From Hyphomonadaceae bacterium UBA1933 (lineage in GTDB: Bacteria > Pseudomonadota > Alphaproteobacteria > Caulobacterales > Aquidulcibacteraceae): DNA of 64,000 nucleotides. The DNA is taken from assembly GCA_002337085.1 (NCBI GenBank), contig DDFH01000006.1, positions 215,098-279,097 on the forward strand. The letters run 5' to 3'. Below, one piece after another: positions 24,452 to 32,732 of the stretch. The position numbers and the translations under genes were made by a program. Position 1 is the first letter of the stretch, and every line of letters starts with the position of its first letter. The notes beneath the pieces are model-generated. The model was not told the DNA's origin, made no database searches, and saw nothing but the letters and a program-made list of their open reading frames with translations.

Positions 24452-24547
24452 TTTGTCATACCGGAAAATCCAAAGGATTTATCCGGTATCTCGTAATCTT
24501 AAGCCCAAGATACCGGACATTTTACAAAGTAAAATTCCGGTATGACA
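24452..24547. repeat. Paired-hairpin dispersed element, copy B
   Basis: TTTGTCATACCGGAA and TTCCGGTATGACA are inverted termini. Inside, TCCGGTATCT and AGATACCGGA form a second inverted pair around the centre, and ATTTTAC-aaa-GTAAAAT lies on the right side. It shares the TTTGTCA terminus and two-stem plan with 23756-23838, and the two flank thpR. In this orientation it lies between thpR and the oligopeptidase B gene. Confidence 0.65.
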
Positions 24548-24557
24548 TTGATTATAG

Positions 24558-26753
24558 TTACTTTTTCTGTTCAAGCGCCCAAAGCATGAATGCCTGATAT
24601 TTGGCAATTTCATGCAGCCTATCAAAACGACCTGGTGCGCCGCCATGCCCCGCCTCCATATTTACATCAAGCAAGAATGGTCCGGCATTTGGCGAAGTAT
24701 CCCTAAGTTTTGCAATCCACTTTGTTGGCTCCCAATAGGTTACTTGGGAATCAGAAAGTGCAGTTTGCGCGTAAATTGGTGGATATGCGCGGGTCGCAAC
24801 ATTGTCATAAGGGGAATATGCCGCCATCGTGTCATAATCATCCTTATTACGGATTGGGTCGCCCCATTCCGTCCATTCCGGTGGGGTAAGTGGAAGGGTT
24901 TCGTCGGAAATTGTGTTCATCATATCAACAAAGGCAACTTGGGCCACAATCGCGGCCCATAAATCTGGGCGTTGGTTAACGACAACACCCATAAGCAAGC
25001 CACCCGCAGAGCCACCATGGGCAACAATTTTACCTTTTTTGGTATAACCCGCCGCAATCAATGCCTCTGCTGAATTTATAAAATCGCTGAAGGTGTGTTG
25101 TTTATTACGAAGTTTACCATCCAAATACCAATTATAGCCGCGTTCCATACCACCACGAATGTGGGCAATTGCGGTGATAAAACCACGATTTACAAGGTTT
25201 AATACATTCGTGCTAAAACCATCTGGCATGGAAATGCCATATGAACCATAACCATAAAGATATAAAGGAGCCGAACCATCAATTTTTGTGGTCTTTTTAT
25301 AAAGCAAAGTTACCGGCACTTTTGCGCCATCTGTTGAATCCGCAAAAATACGTTTTACAACATAATCATCTGGGTTATGGCCCGATGGAATTTCTTGGGT
25401 TTTTAATAATTTCCGTTCACGGGTTGCCATATTATAATCAAAAACCTGTGCCGGAGTGGTTGGTGATGAATAGCTGAAACGGGTGATTTCAGTATCAAAT
25501 TCAAAACCGCCGGAAATATTTAAATCATAGGCTTCTTCGGAAAAATCGATTGAATGCTCTTTATTAGTTGAAAGGTCAAACACAACAATGCGCGGCAATG
25601 CATCATACATTTCTTGGCGGATAAGGTAGTTTTTATAAAGACCATAATCCTCAATTAATGTGCCGACATTATAAGGGATAAAATCTTCCCATTCGACAAT
25701 TTCGGGGTTGGTAATTGGTGCGCGCATGATTTTATAATCAATTGCTTTGTCTTTATTGGTGCGGAAATAAAAATATTCGCCCGCTTGGTCGGGGTGATAT
25801 TCAAACCCCGCTTTACGTGCGGCAATAACTTTTGGGGCAGTTGTTGGATTATCAAGCGGTAAATAGCGCACCTCATTATTATCGGACGCACCACTGATAA
25901 GAAAAATATAATCACCCGCCGAAGATTCACCAATACCAAGGAAATAGGCATGATCTTTTTCTTCATAAACCAAAACATCTTTTGCGGGGTCATCACCAAT
26001 TTTATGGCGCATAACTTTTACGGGGCGAACATTTTCGTCATTTTTAACATAGAAAACCGTGCGATTATCTTTGGCAAAAACCACTTCACCCGTGGTATCT
26101 TCGATTTTATAGTTTAAATCTTCACCAGTTTCAGGGTTTCTAAAACGAATATCGCAATTGCGCGCACCCTCATAATCAACGGCATAGGCAATTATATCTT
26201 GTGCCTTATTTTGATGCCAATTATTTAATTTCCAGAATGGAAGACCTTTGGCCTCTTTATCGCCATCAATAATGGCTTTTTCACCCAAAACCACACCATT
26301 ATCAGCAAGTGATTGGCGCATAATAATTGGGAATTGTCCACCTTCACGATATTTGCGGTAATATGCAAACTTACCATCTTTGGATGGCGGTGATGAATCA
26401 TCCTCTTTTATGCGACCTTTCATTTCATCAAAAAGTTTGGTGCGCAAATCGGTGGTTTTGTCCAAAAACATTGCTTTGGTATAGGCATTTTCGGCGTCAA
26501 TATGCTGCTTTATTTCTGGGCTTATGGTTTTTGGGTCATTCAAAACATCTTGCCAATGTGCATCACGCATCCATGCGTAATCATCATGGCGGACTCGCCC
26601 TAATTGTTTGATTGTAGTTGGAATTTTTTTTGCGATTGGGGCTTTGATATTGGTCATTTCTTTGGCGAATACTGATGTTGAATTTAAATAGGTTACGATT
26701 GATAAAACACTCGTACCCAAAAGGACTTGACGGCGGGAAAAGGGAATATTCAT
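24558..26753 (-). CDS. ptrB: S9 family peptidase, oligopeptidase B type, exported
   Basis: Serine oligopeptidase of 731 aa, normally cutting after basic residues in short peptides. The catalytic triad is S582 in GGSAGG, D668 in ALSDSQV and H703 in EAGHGG. The N-terminal propeller has RHDDYAWMRD near residue 53 and YYRKYREG. The start SRRQVLLGTSVLSIVTYL looks like a signal peptide, possibly twin-arginine type (S-R-R), suggesting a periplasmic enzyme, unlike cytosolic E. coli PtrB. It is the second S9 peptidase in the window; both sit alone on the minus strand. Confidence 0.9.
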   Translation of the reverse strand: MNIPFSRRQVLLGTSVLSIVTYLNSTSVFAKEMTNIKAPIAKKIPTTIKQLGRVRHDDYAWMRDAHWQDVLNDPKTISPEIKQHIDAENAYTKAMFLDKTTDLRTKLFDEMKGRIKEDDSSPPSKDGKFAYYRKYREGGQFPIIMRQSLADNGVVLGEKAIIDGDKEAKGLPFWKLNNWHQNKAQDIIAYAVDYEGARNCDIRFRNPETGEDLNYKIEDTTGEVVFAKDNRTVFYVKNDENVRPVKVMRHKIGDDPAKDVLVYEEKDHAYFLGIGESSAGDYIFLISGASDNNEVRYLPLDNPTTAPKVIAARKAGFEYHPDQAGEYFYFRTNKDKAIDYKIMRAPITNPEIVEWEDFIPYNVGTLIEDYGLYKNYLIRQEMYDALPRIVVFDLSTNKEHSIDFSEEAYDLNISGGFEFDTEITRFSYSSPTTPAQVFDYNMATRERKLLKTQEIPSGHNPDDYVVKRIFADSTDGAKVPVTLLYKKTTKIDGSAPLYLYGYGSYGISMPDGFSTNVLNLVNRGFITAIAHIRGGMERGYNWYLDGKLRNKQHTFSDFINSAEALIAAGYTKKGKIVAHGGSAGGLLMGVVVNQRPDLWAAIVAQVAFVDMMNTISDETLPLTPPEWTEWGDPIRNKDDYDTMAAYSPYDNVATRAYPPIYAQTALSDSQVTYWEPTKWIAKLRDTSPNAGPFLLDVNMEAGHGGAPGRFDRLHEIAKYQAFMLWALEQKK

Positions 26754-26802
26754 ACCTTAAATTTGGCGCGTTTTGGTAATATGTCAAGGCAATGAAAATA
26801 AA

Positions 26803-26822
26803 AAAGCCCCCGAAGGGGCTTT
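26803..26822 (-). terminator. Rho-independent terminator after lysC
   Basis: AAAGCCCC-CGAA-GGGGCTTT hairpin. Read on the minus strand it ends in TTTTTTATTTT, fitting termination of the lysC transcript about 80 bases downstream of its stop. Confidence 0.85.
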
Positions 26823-26830
26823 AAAAAACT

Positions 26831-26874
26831 ATGCAAAATAAAATCGGAAACCGCGTTTTTCGATTTTATTTTTC
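26831..26874. repeat. 44-base dispersed hairpin repeat, copy 2
   Basis: Differs from 3155-3198 at two positions, with a shared exact 33-base core. In this copy the stem extends further, with AAAATA and TATTTT flanking AAAATCG / CGATTTT. It lies between the lysC stop and the lysC terminator. Confidence 0.7.
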
Positions 26875-26904
26875 GATACAAACTAACCCGAAACTTGTTT
26901 CGGG

Positions 26905-28146
26905 TTAAGAGTCCAGTCCATATGCAGTATGCAATGCGCGCACAGCAAGTTCGGTATATGATGCATCAATAAGCACTGAAATCTTGATTTCAGAAGTAGA
27001 GATGTTTTCAATGTTAATACCTTTTGACGACAATGCTTCGAACATGATTTTTGCAACACCAACGTGTGAACGCATACCAACGCCAATAACCGAAACTTTG
27101 GAGACATCTTTTTTAACGATAATATCGCGGAAACCAATGGTTTCTTTGATTGAATTCATTAATTCTTGGGTGCGGTCGGCATCACGTTCAGGGATGGTGA
27201 ATGTCATATTCACTTTGCCTTCGGTGCGGCTTGGTGCCTGAACAATCATATCAACGTTAACATTGGCATCAGCAAGCGCACCAAAAATACGACCCGCAAC
27301 ACCCGGATTATCAACAACGCCAAGAATTGAAACTTTTGCTTCATCGCGGCTATAGGCAATACCTGAAACGATTTGTTTTTCCACGATTTCTTCCTCATCA
27401 CAAACTATTGTACCTGGGTTTGGTTCACCCGGCTCTAAAAATGAACTTAAAACTCTAACTGGCACTTTTTTCGCCATTGCCAGTTCAACCGAACGGGTTT
27501 GCAATACTTTTGCACCCAAAGACGCCATCTCTAGCATTTCTTCGTATGAAATTGCCTTCATACGCTGTGCCTTGGAGGTAATACGTGGATCGGTGGTATA
27601 GACACCATCGACATCGGTATAAATATCGCATAAATCGGCCTTTACCGCCGCCGCAACCGCAACCGCCGAAGTATCAGAACCACCACGACCAAGTGTGGTA
27701 ATACGTTCTTCTGGCGTAATACCTTGGAAACCAGGAATAACCGCAATCACACCATTTTTCATGGAATCAATAATTGCATCTGACTTAATATCAGAAATTC
27801 GGGCAGAAGCGTGAACGTCCGAAGTTTCAATCGGAAACTGCCAACCCTGCCAAGAGCGGGCTTTTAAACCCAAATTACGTAGGCAAAGAGATAAAAGACC
27901 GGTGGTAACTTGTTCGCCAGTGGCAACAACAACGTCATATTCATCATCAAAATCTTTTGGCGAAAGCCCAGTTCCAGCCTCATTAGCCAAGGCAACCAAA
28001 CGATTGGTTTCCCCTGACATTGCCGAAACAACAACCGCAACCTCATTCCCTTGCGCCTGTTCATGCGCAACAAGGCGGGCAACACGTCTAATACGTTCTA
28101 TGTCGCCAACCGAAGTCCCGCCGAATTTCATCACTATGCGTGCCAT
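26905..28146 (-). CDS. lysC: Aspartate kinase
   Basis: Phosphorylates aspartate, the first step to lysine, threonine, methionine and diaminopimelate. The 413-aa product starts MARIVMKFGGTSVGD (ATP/aspartate site). It has ATGEQVTTGLLS, GRGGSDTSAVAVAAA, and two C-terminal ACT domains that carry feedback control (VSILGVVDNPGVAGRIF; VSVIGVGMRSHVGVAKIMFEAL). Length is normal for the monofunctional alphaproteobacterial enzyme. It is monocistronic, with a terminator 80 bases downstream, and divergent from ubiG. It is linked functionally to dapF at 46608. Confidence 0.97.
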   Translation of the reverse strand: MARIVMKFGGTSVGDIERIRRVARLVAHEQAQGNEVAVVVSAMSGETNRLVALANEAGTGLSPKDFDDEYDVVVATGEQVTTGLLSLCLRNLGLKARSWQGWQFPIETSDVHASARISDIKSDAIIDSMKNGVIAVIPGFQGITPEERITTLGRGGSDTSAVAVAAAVKADLCDIYTDVDGVYTTDPRITSKAQRMKAISYEEMLEMASLGAKVLQTRSVELAMAKKVPVRVLSSFLEPGEPNPGTIVCDEEEIVEKQIVSGIAYSRDEAKVSILGVVDNPGVAGRIFGALADANVNVDMIVQAPSRTEGKVNMTFTIPERDADRTQELMNSIKETIGFRDIIVKKDVSKVSVIGVGMRSHVGVAKIMFEALSSKGINIENISTSEIKISVLIDASYTELAVRALHTAYGLDS

Positions 28147-28327
28147 TTTTTACCTTTAATACAGAACCGCAAAATAATGCGCAAAAAACCGATTTTAGGG
28201 CAAAGGTCAACCATATATCGCATATAAATACCGATTTTTTAGGAAAACTTTGCGCTAATGCATCAATTTTTTAGTCAAAAGAAATTATTATTGGTAAAAT
28301 TATCAAAATTGTGGCAAATGTTTTACC

Positions 28328-29071
28328 ATGACCAATACCAAAATAAATTCTGTAAATGATGATGAAATCGCAAAATTTGCCGCAATGGCAGAAGATTGGT
28401 GGAATCCGAACGGGAAATTTAAACCGCTTCATAAATTTAATCCTACCCGCCTTGCTTTTATTCGCGATAATGTAAAGCGTCATTTTGGAATTGATGATAA
28501 TTCACAACCATTAAAGGGTTTAAAATTATTGGATGTTGGTTGTGGCGGCGGGCTTTTAAGCGAACCAATGGCAAGAATGGGCGCAGATGTAACCGCCATC
28601 GATGCCACCGAAAAAAATATAAAAACCGCATCAGTACATCGTGATAAAATGGGTCTTGAGATTGATTACCGTTTTACCACCGCCGAAGAATTGCTAAAAA
28701 CCCATAAGGGCAAGTTTGATGTGGTTTTAAATATGGAAGTTATTGAACACGTCAATAATCCAAAAGAATTTTTGCAAACATCTCTACAATTATTATCGCC
28801 AAATGGCATAATGTTTATTGCCACCATTAACCGCACAGCAAAGGCGCGGGCATTGGCATTGTTTGCTGCGGAAAATATATTGCGTTGGTTGCCACCCGGA
28901 ACCCATGATTATGATAAATTGGTTACTCCCGATGAAATTATGGATGCATTATCAATTGAAAAATCATTAAAAGTCACAGGCCCAATTGGGGTTTCATATA
29001 ATCCATTATTTGATAAATGGTCATTGGGAAATGATGTTTCAATGAATTATATGGTTGTTGCCGAACGTTAA
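28328..29071 (+). CDS. ubiG: Ubiquinone biosynthesis O-methyltransferase
   Basis: SAM-dependent enzyme performing the two O-methylations in ubiquinone synthesis, 247 aa. Typical start region FAAMAEDWWNPNGKFKPLHK and RLAFI, motif I LDVGCGGGLLSEPMARMG, then VLNMEVIEHV and the characteristic ATINRTAKA and LRWLPPGTHDYDKLV. It converges on ppsR with one base between the stops. The gap from lysC (28147-28327) contains the divergent promoters; no structure stands out there. Confidence 0.96.
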   Translation: MTNTKINSVNDDEIAKFAAMAEDWWNPNGKFKPLHKFNPTRLAFIRDNVKRHFGIDDNSQPLKGLKLLDVGCGGGLLSEPMARMGADVTAIDATEKNIKTASVHRDKMGLEIDYRFTTAEELLKTHKGKFDVVLNMEVIEHVNNPKEFLQTSLQLLSPNGIMFIATINRTAKARALALFAAENILRWLPPGTHDYDKLVTPDEIMDALSIEKSLKVTGPIGVSYNPLFDKWSLGNDVSMNYMVVAER

Positions 29072-29072
29072 T

Positions 29073-29903
29073 TTAACCAATTTCTTCGCGATTTTTTGTT
29101 TCCACAAGGTTTAAAATCGCGGCGGCGGTTTCTTCGATCGATCTTCTGGTAACATCAATCACCGGCCAACCTTGGCGTTCAAATAAACGATTGGCAAAAA
29201 TAACTTCTTCACGAACCGCATCTTCTGATACATAATCAGTATTTGCCTCAGCATTTAAAGATAATAGTCGATTGGTACGAATTGCAATCAATCTATCAGG
29301 TGAAACTTTTAAACCAACCACAAGCGGCTTTTGTAATTCCAAAAGCGCATCCGGTATCGGGCCGCCGTGCACAAGCGGGTAATTCGCGGTTTTATAGCCA
29401 CGATTGGCAAGATAAATAGAAGTTGGGGTTTTTGAAGTTCGCGAAATACCAACCAAAACAATATCCGCATCTTCATATTCGTTTACTATTTGCCCGTCAT
29501 CATGGGACATAGTGTAATTCATTGCCTCTATACGGCGGAAATAATTGGAATCTAGGGTTTGTTTCATACCAGTTTGAACTTTTGGGACAATTCCCAAATG
29601 GCGCGAAAACAAATCCAATGTTGAATCAAGTAGTGATTGGCATGGAATATTCCATATTTTGCATTTCTCTTCGAGGATTAAGCGCAATTCCTGTGACGCA
29701 ATTGTAAATAAAACCACACCAGGCCGCGATTCAATTTCTTCCAAAACCTTATCGAGCTGTCGCCGGGAACGCACAAGATAATAAGATCTTTCAAGTGCCG
29801 TAACATGCTCAAACAAAGGGGCAACAGCGCGCAAAACCGCATTCAAAGTTTCACCAGTTGAATCCGAAATCAAATGAACATTAAGGAAAATATTGGTTTG
29901 CAT
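29073..29903 (-). CDS. ppsR: Pyruvate, phosphate dikinase / PEP synthase regulatory protein (DUF299, RP001 homologue)
   Basis: Bifunctional kinase/pyrophosphorylase that switches PEP synthase or pyruvate phosphate dikinase off and on by threonine phosphorylation. The 276-aa product begins with HLISDSTGETLNAV and has the P-loop-like GISRTSKTP at 152-160, followed by IYLANRGYKTANYPLV. In Caulobacter and Rickettsia the homologue RP001 borders the origin of replication; here its start faces the AT-rich origin candidate. The regulated dikinase is not in the window. Confidence 0.93.
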   Translation of the reverse strand: MQTNIFLNVHLISDSTGETLNAVLRAVAPLFEHVTALERSYYLVRSRRQLDKVLEEIESRPGVVLFTIASQELRLILEEKCKIWNIPCQSLLDSTLDLFSRHLGIVPKVQTGMKQTLDSNYFRRIEAMNYTMSHDDGQIVNEYEDADIVLVGISRTSKTPTSIYLANRGYKTANYPLVHGGPIPDALLELQKPLVVGLKVSPDRLIAIRTNRLLSLNAEANTDYVSEDAVREEVIFANRLFERQGWPVIDVTRRSIEETAAAILNLVETKNREEIG

Positions 29904-29914
29904 CTATCTATAAA

Positions 29915-29929
29915 TTAACCTGTTGTTAA
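29915..29929. promoter_or_regulatory. CtrA-type site 1 in origin
   Basis: TTAACCTGTTGTTAA is an exact TTAA-N7-TTAA, the full site bound by the cell-cycle regulator CtrA. It sits 15 bases from the perfect DnaA box and also close to the ppsR start, so it could affect that promoter. Confidence 0.75.
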
Positions 29930-29944
29930 TAAGTTTTAATAAGC

Positions 29945-29953
29945 TGTGAATAA
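29945..29953 (-). promoter_or_regulatory. DnaA box, perfect
   Basis: TGTGAATAA on the plus strand is TTATTCACA on the minus strand, a full match to TTATNCACA. Confidence 0.8.
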
Positions 29954-30053
29954 GTATGGTAAACAAATCATTAAGAAAAATTTTCATCCTCTTTGTCCCA
30001 AAATTGCACACATTTGTCCACAGTTTTTCAACAGCATGGGGAAAAGATAATGG

Positions 30054-30068
30054 TTAATAAAATCTTAA
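30054..30068. promoter_or_regulatory. CtrA-type site 2 in origin
   Basis: TTAATAAAATCTTAA, exact TTAA-N7-TTAA. Its right half-site also starts a 7/8 match, TTAATCACATATTAG (30065-30079). Confidence 0.75.
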
Positions 30069-30082
30069 TCACATATTAGGCA

Positions 30083-30097
30083 TTAATCTTTTATTAA
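30083..30097. promoter_or_regulatory. CtrA-type site 3 in origin
   Basis: TTAATCTTTTATTAA, exact TTAA-N7-TTAA, within the most AT-rich part of the gap, 29 bases (start to start) from site 2. Confidence 0.75.
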
Positions 30098-30253
30098 CTT
30101 TTAAAATAGGCAGTTTTTAGTGGATATTATTTGAATAAGTTGTGGACAAATTTCCTTAAAAAGTGGTTTTCATGTTAATAAGCCCAAAATTCTTGATTTT
30201 ATCCACCTTACTAATTACTACATACTTCTTTTAATTAATAAAGAAGATAGATT

Positions 30254-31285
30254 TTGACAAAAGTTCTTATAGAAACCCTTGATGGTAATAAAACTAAACG
30301 AGTTCCAATTTGGATGATGCGTCAAGCGGGACGACATTTGCCAGAATATAAGGAATTAAGAGCAAGGAATAAATCGTTTCTTGACTTTTGTTATGCACCC
30401 GCTGCCGCATCAGAGGCAACCTTACAACCAGTAAGACGTTACGATATTGATGCAGCAATTATCTTTTCTGATATTTTGGTTATTCCACATGCTTTGGGTC
30501 AATTTGTTGATTTCAAAGAAGGCATTGGCCCAATCCTTGATCCTATTAATACTTTTGATGGTTTAAAAACTTTAGAAGGTTCAAAATTTGCTGCACGTCT
30601 TGCGCCTGTTTATGAGGCTATTGAAAGGGTTCGTGGTACGCTTGATAGTGACAAGGCATTACTTGGCTTCTGTGGTGCTCCTTGGACCTTGGCGACATAT
30701 ATTATTCAAGGAAAAGGTGGCAATCGTGATGTTGCAAAAATTCATGCTTTGCAAAATCCTGAATTTATGAATGAATTATTTGATTTATTGATTGAATATT
30801 GCGCATTACACCTTGCTGCACAACTTGATGCCGGTGCCGATGCGGTACAAATCTTTGAATCATGGGCCGAAGATTTGAATGATGAATGCTTTCAAAATCT
30901 TGTAATCGAACCAAACCGTAAATTAGTTGCACGTCTGCGTGAAATGCGCCCTAATGCAAAAATAATTGGTTTCCCGCGTGGTGCATCACATCGCGCAAAA
31001 TATTATTATCCACAAACTGGTATTAATGCGGTTGGTCTTGATATTTCTGCAGATTTGAAAACTATTCGTGCCGAACTTGGTAATAAAGCCTGTATACAAG
31101 GCAATCTCGATCCAATGGTTTTGGTTGCCGGTGGTGATGCCCTAAAGCGTGCGGTGGCAAATATTATGGAAACTGCTGCACTTGGTCCACATATATTCAA
31201 TCTTGGTCATGGAATTGTGCCACAAACACCAATAGATAATGTAATTGAAATGATTAAAACAGTAAGAAGTTTTGAAGGTAAATAA
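30254..31285 (+). CDS. hemE: Uroporphyrinogen decarboxylase
   Basis: Removes four carboxyl groups from uroporphyrinogen III to give coproporphyrinogen III in haem synthesis. The 343-aa product has the family start region RVPIWMMRQAGRHLPEY, then FSDILVIPHALG, GFCGAPWTLATYI, QIFESWAED and NLGHGIVPQTP. The only credible start is TTG at 30254; no ATG or GTG precedes it in frame, and the next Met lies inside the conserved region. First gene of hemE-hemH-hemJ, with one-base overlaps between genes. Its promoter must lie within the origin region, coupling it to CtrA and DnaA binding. Confidence 0.96.
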   Translation: MTKVLIETLDGNKTKRVPIWMMRQAGRHLPEYKELRARNKSFLDFCYAPAAASEATLQPVRRYDIDAAIIFSDILVIPHALGQFVDFKEGIGPILDPINTFDGLKTLEGSKFAARLAPVYEAIERVRGTLDSDKALLGFCGAPWTLATYIIQGKGGNRDVAKIHALQNPEFMNELFDLLIEYCALHLAAQLDAGADAVQIFESWAEDLNDECFQNLVIEPNRKLVARLREMRPNAKIIGFPRGASHRAKYYYPQTGINAVGLDISADLKTIRAELGNKACIQGNLDPMVLVAGGDALKRAVANIMETAALGPHIFNLGHGIVPQTPIDNVIEMIKTVRSFEGK

Positions 31286-32241
31286 TGAAAAAAAAATTGG
31301 CGGTTGTATTATTTAATCTTGGTGGTCCCAATGCGCCTGAAGATATTCGCCCGTTTTTGAAAAATCTATTTTCAGACAAAGCAATTATCGAGCTTCCGGC
31401 AATTTTTAGGATGCCACTTGCTTATCTTATTTCAACAACTCGTGCGCCAAAGGCAAAACCGCTTTATGATTTAATGGGCGGTTTTTCACCACTTTTAAAA
31501 AATACAAATGCGCAAGCTGAGGCAATTTTAAAATCACTGAAGCAAAAACTTGAAAATTATGAGGTAAAAACCATAATTTCAATGCGCTATTGGAATCCAT
31601 TAAGTAAAGAAGCAGCTGCTGAACTTATTGAATTTAATCCTGATGAAGTGGTTTTATTGCCGCTTTACCCACATTATTCGAAAACCACTACTGGATCTTC
31701 GGTAAAAGAATTTCAAAAATATTATAAGGGTAAAGCACGTTTGGTACGAGAATATCCGATTTTGGATGGTTTTGTAAAAGCCAATGTAAAATCAATCATG
31801 GCAGAATATGAAAAATTGGGCAAACCAGAACGGGTTCGTATATTATTTTCTGCACACGGTTTGCCACAAAAAGTTATTGATAGTGGCGATGTTTATGAAA
31901 AACAAATTAAACAAAGTGCCGCAGCCATTACAAATGAATTACCATCAAATTTTGAAACTGTAGTTTGTTTTCAGTCAAAAGTTGGCCCATTAAAATGGCT
32001 TGAGCCTTCAACACCCAACGAAGTTAAACGCGCAGGCAAAGATAATATTGCAATTATTATATGCCCGATTGCGTTTGTAAGCGATCATATCGAAACCCTT
32101 GTCGAACTTGATGTTGAATATAAAGAATTGGCACATGAATTAAAAGTTCCACAATTTGGACGCGCCGCAGTTGTAGGATGTGACGAAGATTTTATTGATG
32201 GTTTAACTGATTTGGTTATTGAACATTTGGAGAAATCTTAA
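31285..32241 (+). CDS. hemH: Ferrochelatase
   Basis: Inserts ferrous iron into protoporphyrin IX, the last haem step, at the membrane face of the cytosol. The 318-aa product begins KKKLAVVLFNLGGPNAPEDI and has YLISTTRAPKA, MRYWNP, LLPLYPHYSKTTTGSS, the metal-binding His in FSAHGLP, and CPIAFVSDHIETLVELD. The start overlaps the hemE stop by one base (TAATG) and its own stop overlaps hemJ likewise. Confidence 0.96.
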   Translation: MKKKLAVVLFNLGGPNAPEDIRPFLKNLFSDKAIIELPAIFRMPLAYLISTTRAPKAKPLYDLMGGFSPLLKNTNAQAEAILKSLKQKLENYEVKTIISMRYWNPLSKEAAAELIEFNPDEVVLLPLYPHYSKTTTGSSVKEFQKYYKGKARLVREYPILDGFVKANVKSIMAEYEKLGKPERVRILFSAHGLPQKVIDSGDVYEKQIKQSAAAITNELPSNFETVVCFQSKVGPLKWLEPSTPNEVKRAGKDNIAIIICPIAFVSDHIETLVELDVEYKELAHELKVPQFGRAAVVGCDEDFIDGLTDLVIEHLEKS

Positions 32242-32693
32242 TGGAATGGTTTTCGGCGCATTATGATTTTTTCCGCGCGTTACATATAATCGCTGTAATT
32301 GCATGGATGGCGGGGCTTTTATATCTTCCACGTCTTTATGTTTATCATTCCCCAGTTGAGGTTGGGACAGATCTTGATAAAACCCTGACCATAATGGAAA
32401 AAAAACTATTCCGTTATATTATGGAACCATCAATGTATGTGGTTTGGGCGCTTGGAATTTGCTTAATAATGGCGCGCGGCATGGATTTGTTTAAAATGCC
32501 ATTTTTCCATGTAAAACTATTATGTGTTTCTCTTATAACCATTATTCATATGTTTTACGGAAAATGGCAAAAGGACTTTGCAGATGGCAAACGCCCTTTA
32601 AACCATGTATTTTTCCGAGTCATCAATGAAATGCCATTCATTTTGATGATTATCGCCGTATTTATGGTAGTTCTTGAACCAAGCTTTGGCTAG
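32241..32693 (+). CDS. hemJ: Protoporphyrinogen oxidase HemJ
   Basis: Integral membrane enzyme (UPF0093) oxidising protoporphyrinogen IX to protoporphyrin IX, the step between HemE-side chemistry and HemH. The 150-aa protein has four hydrophobic segments. Conserved residues are seen in FRALHIIAVIAWMAGLLYLPRLYVYH (key His) and KLLCVSLITIIHMFYGKW (His and Lys). It shares a one-base overlap with hemH. Its stop codon overlaps the original stop of the convergent chemoreceptor gene before that gene's frameshift. Confidence 0.93.
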   Translation: MEWFSAHYDFFRALHIIAVIAWMAGLLYLPRLYVYHSPVEVGTDLDKTLTIMEKKLFRYIMEPSMYVVWALGICLIMARGMDLFKMPFFHVKLLCVSLITIIHMFYGKWQKDFADGKRPLNHVFFRVINEMPFILMIIAVFMVVLEPSFG

Positions 32694-32732
32694 GCCGCTT
32701 TTAGAGAAGCAATAAAGCTTTGAACCTCTGTT

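Larger units (their letters stand above)
29904..30253. other. Chromosomal replication origin (Cori-like oriC)
   Basis: This 350-base AT-rich gap lies between ppsR and hemE, the gene pair that flanks Caulobacter Cori. DnaA-box-like 9-mers lie at 29945-29953 (TTATTCACA on the minus strand, perfect), 30014-30022 (TTGTCCACA), 30141-30149 (TTGTCCACA on the minus strand) and 30199-30207 (TTATCCACC). Three exact TTAA-N7-TTAA CtrA sites are interleaved with them. A 7/8 CtrA match occurs at 30065-30079. AT-rich runs around 30085-30105 would suit unwinding. No GANTC or GATC occurs inside. Surrounding genes mostly point away from it on both sides. Confidence 0.88.
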
